This document shows, piece by piece, positions 1 through 8,350 of a stretch of 37,929 bases of DNA. The stretch is taken from assembly GCA_035501575.1 (NCBI GenBank), contig DATJVZ010000063.1, forward strand, positions 1 to 37,929. Reading direction: 5' to 3'. The stretch comes from JAFAGX01 sp035501575 (GTDB lineage: Bacteria > Acidobacteriota > Terriglobia > Terriglobales > Acidobacteriaceae). Each line of letters opens with the position of its first letter. The stretch's first letter is position 1. Made by a program: the position numbers and the translations under genes. The notes below the pieces were generated by a model, which saw only the letters and a list, made by a program, of their open reading frames with translations, was not told where the DNA came from and made no database searches.

Positions 1-1
1 T

Positions 2-496
2 GTATTCTGGTTTCCCACGATTCTGAAGCGCCACTCGGGACTATCCGACCTCCATGTGGGAATGCTCGGCGCGCTTCCCTTCGTCGCGTATTTCCTGGCA
101 ATGCAGATTGGCGGATGGCATTCGGACAAAACTTGCGAAAGACGCTGGCACACAGCCATTCCACTTTTTATCGGTGCCGCCGCACTGCTCGCCGCCACGG
201 CCCCGGTCCCTTCGTTGGCTTACTTCATGACGGTATTTAGTCTGGTGGGAGTCGGAGCCTCCTACGTGTCGATAGCGTGGGCTATCCCCACCGAGATCTT
301 GAGCCGTTCTATGGCGCCGACGGCGGTTGGATTGATTAACGCGACCGCGAGCGTTGCGGGCTTCGCTGGCCCGTACGCCTTCGGGTATCTGTACTCCCGC
401 ACCGGTTCCTTTTCCGCGGGACTGCTGCTGATGATGCTGGCAGCAGTGATCGGAGGATTGCTGATCCTGCGCCTTCCCGCCCGGTCCTACGTCTGA
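2..496 (+). CDS. MFS transporter, C-terminal part (5' end outside window)
   Basis: The reading frame is open from the first bases of the window and ends at a TGA, so about 164 C-terminal residues of a longer protein are present. They are strongly hydrophobic and fall into about five transmembrane helices. A cytoplasmic loop carries the GGWHSDK motif, which fits the G-x-x-x-D-x-x-x-R/K type loop that repeats between helices 8 and 9 of major facilitator proteins. The segment before it (FWFPTILKRHSG) resembles the anion:cation symporter branch, which includes tartrate, phthalate and hexuronate permeases. Proton- or cation-coupled uptake of an organic anion across the inner membrane is therefore the likely role, but the substrate cannot be assigned. 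An internal GTG at 56 could be mistaken for a start; homology continues upstream of it. Confidence 0.85.
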   Translation, partial: VFWFPTILKRHSGLSDLHVGMLGALPFVAYFLAMQIGGWHSDKTCERRWHTAIPLFIGAAALLAATAPVPSLAYFMTVFSLVGVGASYVSIAWAIPTEILSRSMAPTAVGLINATASVAGFAGPYAFGYLYSRTGSFSAGLLLMMLAAVIGGLLILRLPARSYV

Positions 497-566
497 TTTT
501 TTCCGAAGAACCGGATCCATGTGAAAGCGGCTTTATCGCCTGCCAGCGTCGATTACCGAAGGCCAC

Positions 567-963
567 TATGAATCAGCCCGATACCACCGAAAACGGTCAT
601 CAACAGAAAGCCAAATCGTGGCCCCGCATACATCAGCGTGCCGATCCGATCCTCGAGCGTGCCCGGGGAAGCCATCGCCGCCCGACGCTCGAATGGTATA
701 CGGTATCCAGACCTCGGGTGCGATCGGCACTTGGAGCCCGCGATTGGTCACGTCTCTGACCACTCCAATGATTTCAAACCACCCATCATCGGCCGGATCG
801 GCCGAGGTGTTAAGACTTGCCAGTCGCAGACGGCGCCCCAGGGGATCACACAGTCCTGGCGGCGGTCGCAACCCCAGATGTATGGTGGCTCGGTTGTCGG
901 GTGGGACATACCCTGCGCTACAAATTTCTCGGCGAGCAGTTCGAGATGTTGCCGGATTTCGAG
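567..963 (-). pseudogene. ADOP-type ABC permease remnant, minus-strand pieces
   Basis: Three stretches on this strand read like parts of one acidobacterial duplicated orphan permease (MacB/FtsX-like). At 963-904 there is the cytoplasmic N-terminal motif HLELLAEKFVAQGMS. At about 880-692 there is the end of a periplasmic domain (DPLGRRLRL, then WFEIIGVVRDVTNRGL and PEVWIPYT). At about 640-567, in a different frame, there is the entry to the next membrane helix (GPRFGFLLMTVFGGIGL). The pieces are in the correct order for one gene but are out of frame with each other, and several hundred residues between the first and second are missing. It is a non-functional relic. It lies on the same strand as, and downstream of, the padR-like gene at 1888-2229, the usual arrangement for a PadR-ADOP unit. 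Confidence 0.6.
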
Positions 964-1790
964 CGAGGAGGCCGCGCGCGCCGCGCGACGGCAGTTTGGC
1001 AACACGCGACCTCGCTCGCCGAAGACCGCCGAGAATTCGATACGCTGACATCGCTCGAGGCGCTGTGGCTGGACCTGCGCCATGCGCTGCGCGTGCTCTG
1101 GAAAGGTCGGGCCTTCGCGGCCGTGTCGATCGCCACGCTGGGTTTGGGAATCGGAGCAGCCACGGCGATCTTCAGCGTGATCGACAACGTCCTGCTGTCA
1201 CCGTTTCCTTACAAGGATGCCGGACACATGGTGTTTCCCCGCATCCTCAGCCCTCAGGAGAGCGAAGGCGAGGGTTGGCAGTCCTATACGGCACTAGAAG
1301 CTCGGGAGTTTGCCGAGAACAATCATGTTTTCGATCGAACCATGGCCAATGCCGAAGAGTCTTTTCTCCCTAAGCATGGCGAAGGGAGGGAGGAATTCTA
1401 CGGAGTGCGTGTGACGCCAGGTACCTTTGAGTTTTTTGGCATGCCAGCACTCCACGGACGCGCACTCGAACAGGGCGACTACGAACCGGGGGCGCCACCG
1501 GTTTTCGTCATGCGCTATAAGACGTGGAAGACGCGATTTAACGGGGACCTGTCGATTCTTAACCAGACGTTTGTGCTGAACGGCACGGCGCGAACTCTGA
1601 TCGGCATCATGCCGCCTCGATTTGGCTGGTTCGAAGCGGAGGTTTTGATTCCTGAGAAACTGACCGAGGAGGCGGTCGCGGGTTCTACCGACTCGCCAGA
1701 CTGGTTCTTCTTAGGACACTTGAAGCCAGGCGTATCCGTGCGGCAAGCGGAGGCGGATCTGACTATCATTGCCAACCGTCTGGCAAAAAT
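962..1790 (+). pseudogene. ADOP-type ABC permease remnant, plus-strand piece
   Basis: This piece encodes the N-terminal half of a MacB/FtsX-like acidobacterial permease. It opens with EEAARAARRQFGN, continues as LAEDRREFDTLTSLEALW and DLRHALR, and has a first transmembrane helix with the family signature TLGLGIGAATAIFSVID, followed by part of a periplasmic MacB_PCD-like domain (ending LTIIANRLAKI). The first motif is in a different frame from the rest; an extra AC dinucleotide near 1001-1006 (ggcaacacgcg) would explain the shift. Similarity stops near 1790, and all later membrane helices and the second half of the protein are absent. The open frame runs on to 2151 only as antisense of the padR-like gene. 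Intact members are about 800 residues. The piece abuts minus-strand fragments of the same family at 962/963. Confidence 0.75.
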
Positions 1791-1887
1791 CGTCATCGAA
1801 ACGAGCGTCCTGCTGCTGTCCAAGGAAGAAACCGCGCAGTTTCGCCGCGAAGACGCGCGGGTTGAACTCCGGTCTTGGGCTCATTTC

Positions 1888-2229
1888 TCACTCTCCCGCG
1901 AGTCGCAGCACGCGGCCGATCACACCGGCAATCCGTTGCCAGTTCTCGGTTTCCACCGCGAGCTGCTTCTCGCCGCGCCGGGTGATCGAATAGAACTTCG
2001 CCTTGCGGTTGTTCTCCGACGTTCCCCACTCGGCGGCAATCCATCCCCGTCGTTGCATGCGCAGCAGCGAGGTGTAGACCGTACCCTCATTGAGCTCGAG
2101 AATGTCGCGGCTCACCTGCTCGATGCGCCGCGCAATTCCGAACCCATGTAGTGGTCCGAGCGCCTGCAACGTCTTCAAGATCATCAGGTCTAAGGTACCC
2201 TGCAGCACTTCCGATCGCTTGGGGTCCAT
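1888..2229 (-). CDS. PadR family transcriptional regulator
   Basis: A 113-residue winged-helix DNA-binding protein of the short PadR (PadR-s1) type. The N-terminus has the family pattern LQGTLDLMILKTL, then GPLHGFGIARRIEQ and NEGTVYTSLLRMQRRGWI, which covers the helix-turn-helix and the start of the wing; the C-terminal part is a short helical dimerisation region. The frame is open upstream to 2337, but the start was placed at the ATG at 2229-2227 because family members begin just before this motif (MDPKRSEVLQG). In Acidobacteria such regulators normally sit directly upstream of an ADOP permease on the same strand. Here only permease fragments remain downstream, so the regulator has probably lost its target operon or acts elsewhere. 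Effector and operator are unknown. Confidence 0.87.
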   Translation of the reverse strand: MDPKRSEVLQGTLDLMILKTLQALGPLHGFGIARRIEQVSRDILELNEGTVYTSLLRMQRRGWIAAEWGTSENNRKAKFYSITRRGEKQLAVETENWQRIAGVIGRVLRLAGE

Positions 2230-2409
2230 GGTTTGGATCGCGCTCCCGCGTCGAGGTTCTACTCCTTTGCAGTATCCAAACGAGAGTATCAATTCTTCCT
2301 GTGCAATGTCCACAGGAGCAACGAGCGGTCGGGCCATGCATAACTTGACTCGGAGACGATGTTTTGTTGAGTGGGCGGTCTATCGCCCTTATCTCTATAA
2401 TCTCTTGCG

Positions 2410-4440
2410 ATGATGACTCGAGCGACCGAGAAAGACATCGAAACCAGGCTCGAAAGGTGGCGCGACAAAATCCGCTACCACGAACACCGCTACTATGTTC
2501 TCGACGATCCCGAGATCAGCGACGCCGAATTTGACCAGCTCATGAACGAGCTGAAACGCCTCGAAGCCGAGCATCCCGCGCTGGTCACGCCGGACTCTCC
2601 TACGCAACGGGTGGGAGGCAAGCCGCGCGAGGGTTTCCTCAAGCTTCCCCATTCCTCGCCCATGCTTTCGCTCGACAACACCTATAACGTGGATGAACTT
2701 CGCAATTGGGAGAGGCGGGTGCACGAGCTCAGCGGTCGTACGGACATAGAGTATGTCTGCGAACTGAAGCTCGACGGTATGTCGTTGGCGCTCGGCTACC
2801 AGCAGGGCAAACTGACGCGTGGCGTGACCCGCGGCGACGGCTCAATCGGCGAAGATGTCACGGCCAACATTCGTACCGTGCGCTCGATCCCTCTGTCGAT
2901 CGCCCGGGAAAAGCTCGAAGCCGCCCGCGTCCCCGCGGACTTCGAGGTACGGGGCGAGATGCTGATGCCGCTCGAGGCCTTCCGAAAGATGAACGAAGAG
3001 CGGCAGCAGAAGGGGTTGTCGCTGTTTGCCAATCCCCGCAACGCCACGGCCGGAACCGTTCGCCAGCTCGAGCCGAGCGTCACTGCCGCCAGGCGCCTCG
3101 ATTACTTTGCCTATGCTCTTCTCGAAGATGGAAGGACGTATTTCCCCGCGCACTGGGACGCGCTCAAGGCGCTCGAGACTCTGGGCTTTAAGGTTAACCC
3201 CAGCCGAGTCCTAGTCCACAACTTCGAAGACGCCTGGAAGTTTATTGAACGGGAAGAAGGCAAGCGGGAACGGTTGCCCTATGAGATTGACGGCATCGTG
3301 ATCAAGGTGAATCGCACGGCCTTGCAGGAGGAACTGGGGCAGACCGGTAAGGCGCCACGCTGGGCCATCGCCTACAAGTACGCGGCGCGTTCGGGGATCA
3401 CCCAAATTGAAGATATTCGCGTCCAGGTCGGCCGCACCGGAAAGCTCACGCCGGTGGCCGCTCTTCAACCCGTGCCCATCGGCGGCACCACGGTGAGCCG
3501 GGCCACGCTGCACAACCTGGATGAAATCGAGCGCTTGGGGGTGAAGATCGGCGATTGGGTCGAGGTGGAGCGTGGCGGCGACGTGATCCCCAAGGTGATC
3601 CGCGTGGTCGAAGACCAGAATCATCCCCGCGGCCATCGGCGATTTCACATGCCGGAAAAGTGTCCCGAATGCGGCACCCACGTTGTGCGTACCGAGGGCG
3701 AGGTCGATTATCGCTGCGTCAACGCCAACTGCCCGGCCAAACTGCGGGAAACCATCCTGCATTTTGCTTCGCGCGGAGTGATGAATATCGAGGGCATGGG
3801 CGACGCCCTGGTGAATCAGCTGACCACACGCGGGCTGGTGCGCAATGTTGCCGATATTTACAAACTCAGCAAGCGAGACCTGCTTTCGCTCGAGCGCATG
3901 GGCGACAAATCGGCGCAAAACGTTCTCGATGAAATCGCGGCGTCGAAGAAACTGCCCCTCGAACGGGTCATCTACGGCCTCGGCATCCGTTTTGTGGGCG
4001 AGCGTACCGCGCAATTTCTGGCGGAGCATTTCGGCTCGATGGAAGCACTGATGAACGCCAAGCAGGAGGAGCTCCAGCAGGTCGATGAGGTCGGACCAAG
4101 AATCGCCGCGAGCCTCACGGAGTTCTTCGAGGAAGCCAAGAACCGCGAGCTGGTGAAACGCCTCGAACAAGCGGGTCTGACTTTGTCCGGCAAGAAGAAG
4201 GAGCGCGGAACCAAGCTGGCGGGAAAAACCTTCGTTCTGACCGGGACGCTCGCTCGCCATACACGGGAGGGAGCCAAGAAGCTCATCGAGGATTCGGGCG
4301 GCCGTGTTGCCGCCTCGGTGAGCAAGAACACCGATTACGTCGTCGCCGGCAGCGACGCCGGATCAAAGCTCGAGAAAGCCCGCGATTTGGGTATCACCAT
4401 TCTGAAAGAAGAAGAAATGGAAGCGCTGCTCGGAAAATAA
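2410..4440 (+). CDS. ligA: NAD-dependent DNA ligase LigA
   Basis: A full-length (676 aa) bacterial NAD+-dependent DNA ligase, which seals nicks between Okazaki fragments and after repair. In order there are the Ia domain (residues 1-75, with HEHRYYVLDDPEISDAEFD binding NAD+), the adenylation domain with the active-site lysine K120 in the KLDG motif, the OB fold (about 330-410), a four-cysteine zinc finger (C418, C421, C436, C441), helix-hairpin-helix repeats (about 480-590, including GLGIRFVGERTAQ) and a C-terminal BRCT domain (about 600-676, GKTFVLTGTL). All expected modules are present and nothing looks damaged. Two consecutive ATG codons at 2410 and 2413 are both possible starts, and no strong Shine-Dalgarno sequence separates them. 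It appears to be transcribed alone; the next gene is convergent. Confidence 0.98.
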   Translation: MMTRATEKDIETRLERWRDKIRYHEHRYYVLDDPEISDAEFDQLMNELKRLEAEHPALVTPDSPTQRVGGKPREGFLKLPHSSPMLSLDNTYNVDELRNWERRVHELSGRTDIEYVCELKLDGMSLALGYQQGKLTRGVTRGDGSIGEDVTANIRTVRSIPLSIAREKLEAARVPADFEVRGEMLMPLEAFRKMNEERQQKGLSLFANPRNATAGTVRQLEPSVTAARRLDYFAYALLEDGRTYFPAHWDALKALETLGFKVNPSRVLVHNFEDAWKFIEREEGKRERLPYEIDGIVIKVNRTALQEELGQTGKAPRWAIAYKYAARSGITQIEDIRVQVGRTGKLTPVAALQPVPIGGTTVSRATLHNLDEIERLGVKIGDWVEVERGGDVIPKVIRVVEDQNHPRGHRRFHMPEKCPECGTHVVRTEGEVDYRCVNANCPAKLRETILHFASRGVMNIEGMGDALVNQLTTRGLVRNVADIYKLSKRDLLSLERMGDKSAQNVLDEIAASKKLPLERVIYGLGIRFVGERTAQFLAEHFGSMEALMNAKQEELQQVDEVGPRIAASLTEFFEEAKNRELVKRLEQAGLTLSGKKKERGTKLAGKTFVLTGTLARHTREGAKKLIEDSGGRVAASVSKNTDYVVAGSDAGSKLEKARDLGITILKEEEMEALLGK

Positions 4441-4611
4441 TTGCTGCCTGTGGAGATCGAACAACAGTTCACACTTTCTTGACATTTTCGTGACAAATCT
4501 CTTGCGCTATCCGAACTACGATCCGAGTTGACCCAGCCGATCAATCGGCGGCCCGCGAAGAAAGAATTTTATTTTTTTTCTAACCCCAGCGGGCAAAAAG
4601 ACTTTCGGTTT

Positions 4612-4668
4612 AGGGCGCATTGAAGCATCGGGGGAGACCCATGGCATGGGTTGCCGATAGTGCGCCCT
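4612..4668 (+). other. Nested intergenic hairpin between ligA and HIT gene
   Basis: Three stems nest inside one another. An 8-bp perfect outer stem pairs agggcgca (4612-4619) with tgcgccct (4661-4668). A 5-bp middle stem pairs atcgg (4627-4631) with ccgat (4654-4658). A 6-bp inner stem pairs acccat (4637-4642) with atgggt (4646-4651) around a 3-nt loop. It sits between two convergent genes, so a bidirectional terminator is the simplest reading, although no T-run follows directly on either strand. A T-rich tract lies upstream at about 4567-4580. A small structured RNA is the alternative. Confidence 0.5.
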
Positions 4669-4716
4669 TTGGGTCGCGGCGTCCTTCTTGAGTGAACTTT
4701 TCGCCCTTCAAGCCAC

Positions 4717-5208
4717 TCAAGGGGACGCCGTGGACTCGAGCGCTCCTCTCACCCGCTGGTAGGTTATCTCGAGGGTTTCAGGTAAGGTCCTGGTCTCGGC
4801 GACCACGGTCAGGAAGTTCGAATCTCCCACCCAGCGCGGCAACACGTGCATGTGGACGTGGCCTGCGACTCCCGCCCCGGCGGCCTTCCCAATATTCATA
4901 CCCAGATTCACCCCGTCCGGGTTGTAGAGTTGGCGCAGCACGCGCTCCATGGTCTGGGAAAGGTCCATCATCTCGTGGGCCGTAGGCTTGGGCAGCTTCT
5001 CGAGCTGATCAAGATGAGCATAGGGGACAACCATGACGTGGCCGGGCGTGTAAGGATAGGCGTTGAGGACGATGAAGCAGTGCTTGCCGCGATGGACGAT
5101 GTGGGCTTCCTCATCCGAAAGCTTGGGCAGGTCGCAAAAGATGCAACCCGAGGCCTTTGCAATCGTAGTCACAAAGGCATAACGCCACGGTGTCCAAAGG
5201 TGATCCAT
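4717..5208 (-). CDS. HIT family nucleotide hydrolase/transferase
   Basis: A 163-residue histidine-triad protein. The catalytic triad is visible as GHVHMHV (H117, H119, H121), and an N-terminal CIFC (C22, C25) with nearby histidines suggests the zinc-binding branch. The N-terminal MDHLWTPWRY is typical of the group often annotated as Ap4A phosphorylase-like or AP4A hydrolase-like HIT proteins. These cleave nucleoside phosphoramidates or dinucleoside polyphosphates; the exact substrate here is not known. The open frame extends upstream to 5403, but the ATG at 5208-5206 was chosen because conservation begins there and a GGGG-containing purine stretch lies just before it. The gene is convergent with ligA and divergent from the small gene at 5612. 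Confidence 0.93.
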   Translation of the reverse strand: MDHLWTPWRYAFVTTIAKASGCIFCDLPKLSDEEAHIVHRGKHCFIVLNAYPYTPGHVMVVPYAHLDQLEKLPKPTAHEMMDLSQTMERVLRQLYNPDGVNLGMNIGKAAGAGVAGHVHMHVLPRWVGDSNFLTVVAETRTLPETLEITYQRVRGALESTASP

Positions 5209-5611
5209 CGCCCCGCAGAGTAACAGATTCGGCCAAGTTGCGGAATCGAAGCGGTATGTCAGTCGTGGGACGATATTGACCGTATTCGGGCTGGAAATCA
5301 CGGCATAGATGTAACCTAGTCCGCCCATGATGATCTGATCGTCGCCCGAACGCACCACGCGAGGAACGTCTGACCGCACGGCCTGCGAACCACTCGCCAC
5401 CATCCCCAGGACTCTGAAGCAAGAATTCGAGAACCCCGGTCAAGACCCTGGCGCCTGGAGCAAGAAAAATGGACTCTCTGGCATGGACGGGGAGGACGAT
5501 TCAGCTGAATCTGGTCTGGGCGGCGGTGCTTGTCTGGAAGGGCATGCCAACGGCTTCTATCCGAACCAGCACCTCGTCCGGCAGGATCAACATTGGCAAT
5601 AGGAGGAAACT
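5209..5611. other. Intergenic region between divergent genes
   Basis: About 400 bases separate the HIT gene start from the next plus-strand start. The minus-strand open frame that continues through part of it has no recognisable protein features. Promoters for both flanking genes should lie here, but no convincing -35/-10 pair was seen. The last 12 bases hold the AGGAGG ribosome binding site of the gene at 5612. Confidence 0.5.
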
Positions 5612-5893
5612 ATGGATCGCTACTTGATTGAGACGCCCCACGCCGGCTCGGAATGCCTGGCGTTGATCAAACAACTCAACGCGCAAGGCTATCTCCACAA
5701 TTTTGACTGGGGATGCAAAACTGGCACCCACACCGGATGGGCCATCATTGAGGCGGAAAACGAGGCGCAGGCTCGGCTGGCGGTGCCACCCTTGGTGCGC
5801 GGTCGGGCGCGCATCACAAAGTTGAACAAGTTCGACGGCAAGACCATTGCGCATTACGAAAATCTCCAGGCATCTGGCCCCTCTCAAGGTTAG
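5612..5893 (+). CDS. Small conserved-looking protein, function unknown
   Basis: A 93-residue cytoplasmic protein with no signal peptide or membrane segment. The start is well defined: an AGGAGG Shine-Dalgarno at about 5602-5607 precedes the ATG. The pattern is MDRYLIETPH at the start, then FDWGCKTGTHTGWAIIEAENEAQA and a RARITKLNKF segment. The alternating beta/alpha content and the central GWAIIEAENEAQA would fit a dimeric alpha-beta barrel (ferredoxin-like) fold of the kind found in small DUF families; that fold is inference. I believe similar short proteins occur in other Acidobacteria, but I cannot assign a role. It stands alone between divergent and convergent neighbours. Confidence 0.75.
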   Translation: MDRYLIETPHAGSECLALIKQLNAQGYLHNFDWGCKTGTHTGWAIIEAENEAQARLAVPPLVRGRARITKLNKFDGKTIAHYENLQASGPSQG

Positions 5894-6096
5894 GGTTGAC
5901 GAAAGTGGAAGCCATGACCGTCACAGCGGGTGCTCCCGTTCGAGAAGCGGACGCCTCGAGGCTCGATGCGCACGGCGAGTAACGAAGATTGGCACTGCCA
6001 ATGCTCTGAGCTGGTGAAACCGCGAGCGCAGGCATCGCGTTCGACGGTTTTCACAGGATGATATTTGGTCTTGAAGGCGTCCGCGAGCCTCCCCAT
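5890..6096 (-). CDS. Possible small Cys/His-rich protein
   Basis: A 68-residue minus-strand frame starting MGRLADAFKT and ending CDGHGFHFRQP. It contains three cysteines and several histidines (EHWQCQ, RCDGHGFHF), which might bind a metal, and its third codon positions are GC-rich like the neighbouring genes. The N-terminus resembles that of small zinc-ribbon proteins, but the cysteines are not arranged as CxxC pairs. There is no clear ribosome binding site. A plus-strand frame over about 5930-6061 also reads smoothly (containing DWHCQCSELV), so the coding strand is not certain. The annotation is tentative. Confidence 0.3.
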   Translation of the reverse strand: MGRLADAFKTKYHPVKTVERDACARGFTSSEHWQCQSSLLAVRIEPRGVRFSNGSTRCDGHGFHFRQP

Positions 6097-6204
6097 GGTC
6101 GGAAAGACCCGACCGATGCTCGCTTTCTGCCAGTTTTCAAAGCAGACGATGGTCGTTCGATTGAAATGTTTTCTGTTGTCTCAGTTTGATTCTTGAACTT
6201 CGGT

Positions 6205-6234
6205 TTGACACTGTTCGGAAGCGGTTGCTATAGT
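6205..6234 (+). promoter_or_regulatory. Sigma70-type promoter of rpsA
   Basis: A consensus -35 box TTGACA (6205-6210) and a -10 box TATAGT (6229-6234) are separated by 18 bases. A TGC before the -10 gives an extended -10 element. The expected transcription start is near 6241. This leaves an untranslated leader of about 160 nt before the rpsA ATG at 6401, long enough for the autoregulation by S1 known in proteobacteria; whether that operates here is inference. Confidence 0.75.
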
Positions 6235-6400
6235 CGAGAAGTTCCCTTAATTGGACGCGGGTTTGCTGTTAGAAACGTCCGACCGCTGGATTTGCACGGC
6301 CCGTTCGCCAGGACGGACTCCACATAACCGAAGACTCTCGCCAGCTGTCCGCTAACCGCTTCCCGCATCCACACAGCAGTGCGAGTACATCAGAGACGCC

Positions 6401-8245
6401 ATGACTTTGCTCGACGATAACCGGACGCACGCTTTCGAATCCGCAACTTCCACCATCACTGAACAGCCCTCCAACGCTCCCGAAGGCACGAGCGCGGAAG
6501 CTCAACCCTCCGAGCACCATCAGCGGGCCGAATCCCCGGAAGAGAAGGCGGCCGGCACGCCCGCCAGCGACGATTTCGCTTCGGCGCTCGAGAGCTTCAC
6601 CACCGAAGGCGAGGAGACCGAGGGCGACGACCATGTGATCAAGGGACAAGTACTGAAACTTACCCCTACGCATGTCATGGTCGATATCGGAGCCAAGTCG
6701 GAAGGAATGTTACCCCTTGCCGAAATCTTGGACCACGAAGGAAAGCCGAGGTTCCAGCCGGGTGACGAAATTGATGTCATGCGGGAGGCGGGTGAGACCG
6801 AAGAAGGGTACGTCAACCTTTCTCACCAGAAGGCGCAGCGCCTGCGCGCCTGGGACGCGATCGAAAAGGCCTACACCCAGCAGGAGTCGATCCTTGCCGT
6901 TGCGGTGGAGCGAATTAAGGGAGGCCTGACGGTCGACATTATGGGGGTAAGGGCGTTCCTGCCCGGTTCGCAGGCCGACCTGCGCCCCACCCGCAACCTC
7001 GATTCCCTAAAAGGCCAAGCCCTCAAGGTTGCCATCATTAAGCTCAACAAGAAGCGCGGAAATGTGGTGGTGTCGCGGAAACAGGTCCTCGAGGGAGAGC
7101 AGACGGAAAAGCGCTCGAAGACCCTGGAACACCTCAGCGAAGGAGCGGCCCTGACCGGGATGGTCAAGAACCTGACCGACTATGGTGCCTTTGTGGATTT
7201 GGGGGGAATCGATGGTCTGCTCCATGTGACCGATATGTCCTGGGGCCGGCTTACCCATCCTCGAGACCTGGTCAATGTCGGCGACCAAATCCAGGTCAAA
7301 GTCTTGAAGTTTGATAAGGATAAGCAACGGGTCTCGTTGGGATTCAAGCAGCTCACGCCTGATCCTTGGCTGGATGCGGAGCACCGTTACCCGGTGGGGG
7401 CCCACGTTCAGGGTCGGGTGATTAGTGTTACCGACTACGGCGCCTTTGTGGAGCTAGAACAGGGCATCGAAGGTCTGGTGCACGTCAGCGAAATGACCTG
7501 GTCCAAGCGCATGAAGCATCCCTCCAAGCTGGTCAATGTCGGAGATCAGGTGGAATGCGCCGTGCTGAACGTGAATCCGCAGGAGCGCCGCATCTCGCTT
7601 GGCATGCGACAACTCTCGCCCAATCCCTGGGATGCGTTGCAGGACAAATATCCGGTTGGCGCCACCGTCGAAGGCCGGGTGCGGAACTTGGCGGACTTCG
7701 GCGCTTTTCTTGAGATTGAAGATGGCATTGACGGGCTCGTTCACGTCAGCAATTTGAGTTGGACTAAGCGGGTGAAGCATCCTTCTGAGGTCTTGAAGAA
7801 GGGCGATCGCGTCAAGGCCGTCGTATTGGCCATCGAGCCGGATAAGCGCCGGCTTTCCTTGGGAGTCAAGCAGCTTCAACCCGATGTGTGGGAAACGTTC
7901 TTCGAACAGCGCCATATCGGCGACGTGGTGCGGGGGAAAGTCCTGCGCCTCGCGAGCTTCGGGGCGTTTGTCGAGATTGCCGACGGAGTTGAGGGCTTGT
8001 GTCACAACTCGGAAGTGGTCGATTCGAAAGGCCAGCCGCTGACACTCGAACCCGGCCAAGAGCATGATTTTAAAATCATTAAGATGAATCCGGAGGAAAA
8101 GAAGGTCGGGCTGAGCATCAAAGCCGTGGGTGAGGAGGCTTCCCGCTCCGAGGTCGAAGCCTATAAGCATCCGACGTCGAGCACAGGCAGCTCGACCATT
8201 GGCGACTTGATTACCTGGAAGCGCGCCGGCAGCGAGAACAGCTGA
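6401..8245 (+). CDS. rpsA: 30S ribosomal protein S1
   Basis: A 614-residue protein with six S1 (OB-fold) RNA-binding repeats at about 79-143, 165-227, 248-316, 333-403, 420-490 and 507-576. Repeats 3-6 show the family signature clearly (DYGAFVDL, DYGAFVEL, DFGAFLEI, SFGAFVEI, each followed by G-x-x-G-L-x-H-x-S/T). The N-terminal 75 residues are an acidic, low-complexity extension. S1 binds mRNA leaders and helps the 30S subunit load structured or weakly marked messages. The gene has its own promoter at 6205-6234. Only a weak Shine-Dalgarno (AGAGA) precedes the ATG, in keeping with rpsA genes elsewhere. No other ribosomal gene is adjacent. Confidence 0.97.
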   Translation: MTLLDDNRTHAFESATSTITEQPSNAPEGTSAEAQPSEHHQRAESPEEKAAGTPASDDFASALESFTTEGEETEGDDHVIKGQVLKLTPTHVMVDIGAKSEGMLPLAEILDHEGKPRFQPGDEIDVMREAGETEEGYVNLSHQKAQRLRAWDAIEKAYTQQESILAVAVERIKGGLTVDIMGVRAFLPGSQADLRPTRNLDSLKGQALKVAIIKLNKKRGNVVVSRKQVLEGEQTEKRSKTLEHLSEGAALTGMVKNLTDYGAFVDLGGIDGLLHVTDMSWGRLTHPRDLVNVGDQIQVKVLKFDKDKQRVSLGFKQLTPDPWLDAEHRYPVGAHVQGRVISVTDYGAFVELEQGIEGLVHVSEMTWSKRMKHPSKLVNVGDQVECAVLNVNPQERRISLGMRQLSPNPWDALQDKYPVGATVEGRVRNLADFGAFLEIEDGIDGLVHVSNLSWTKRVKHPSEVLKKGDRVKAVVLAIEPDKRRLSLGVKQLQPDVWETFFEQRHIGDVVRGKVLRLASFGAFVEIADGVEGLCHNSEVVDSKGQPLTLEPGQEHDFKIIKMNPEEKKVGLSIKAVGEEASRSEVEAYKHPTSSTGSSTIGDLITWKRAGSENS

Positions 8246-8350
8246 GGTAAAATTTAATGGTCGGTGTTTCCTGACCGGGGCAGCGTTCCAGCCGAAGACT
8301 TCCATCTGAAGTTGGGCTAGAACCGGTCGGTTAGGTTCGGTTGCTTTGCG

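Noticed and set aside
1791..2151. Continuation of the plus-strand permease frame past 1790
   Set aside because: The translation loses all permease similarity and merely mirrors the padR-like gene on the other strand.
4808..4830. gttcgaatc motif resembling a tRNA T-loop
   Set aside because: It lies inside the HIT gene coding sequence and no cloverleaf can be built around it.
8286..8322. Imperfect hairpin after rpsA (agcc/ggct around acttc/gaagt) as a terminator
   Set aside because: The stem is short, contains a mismatch and a bulge, and has no T-run; too weak to annotate.
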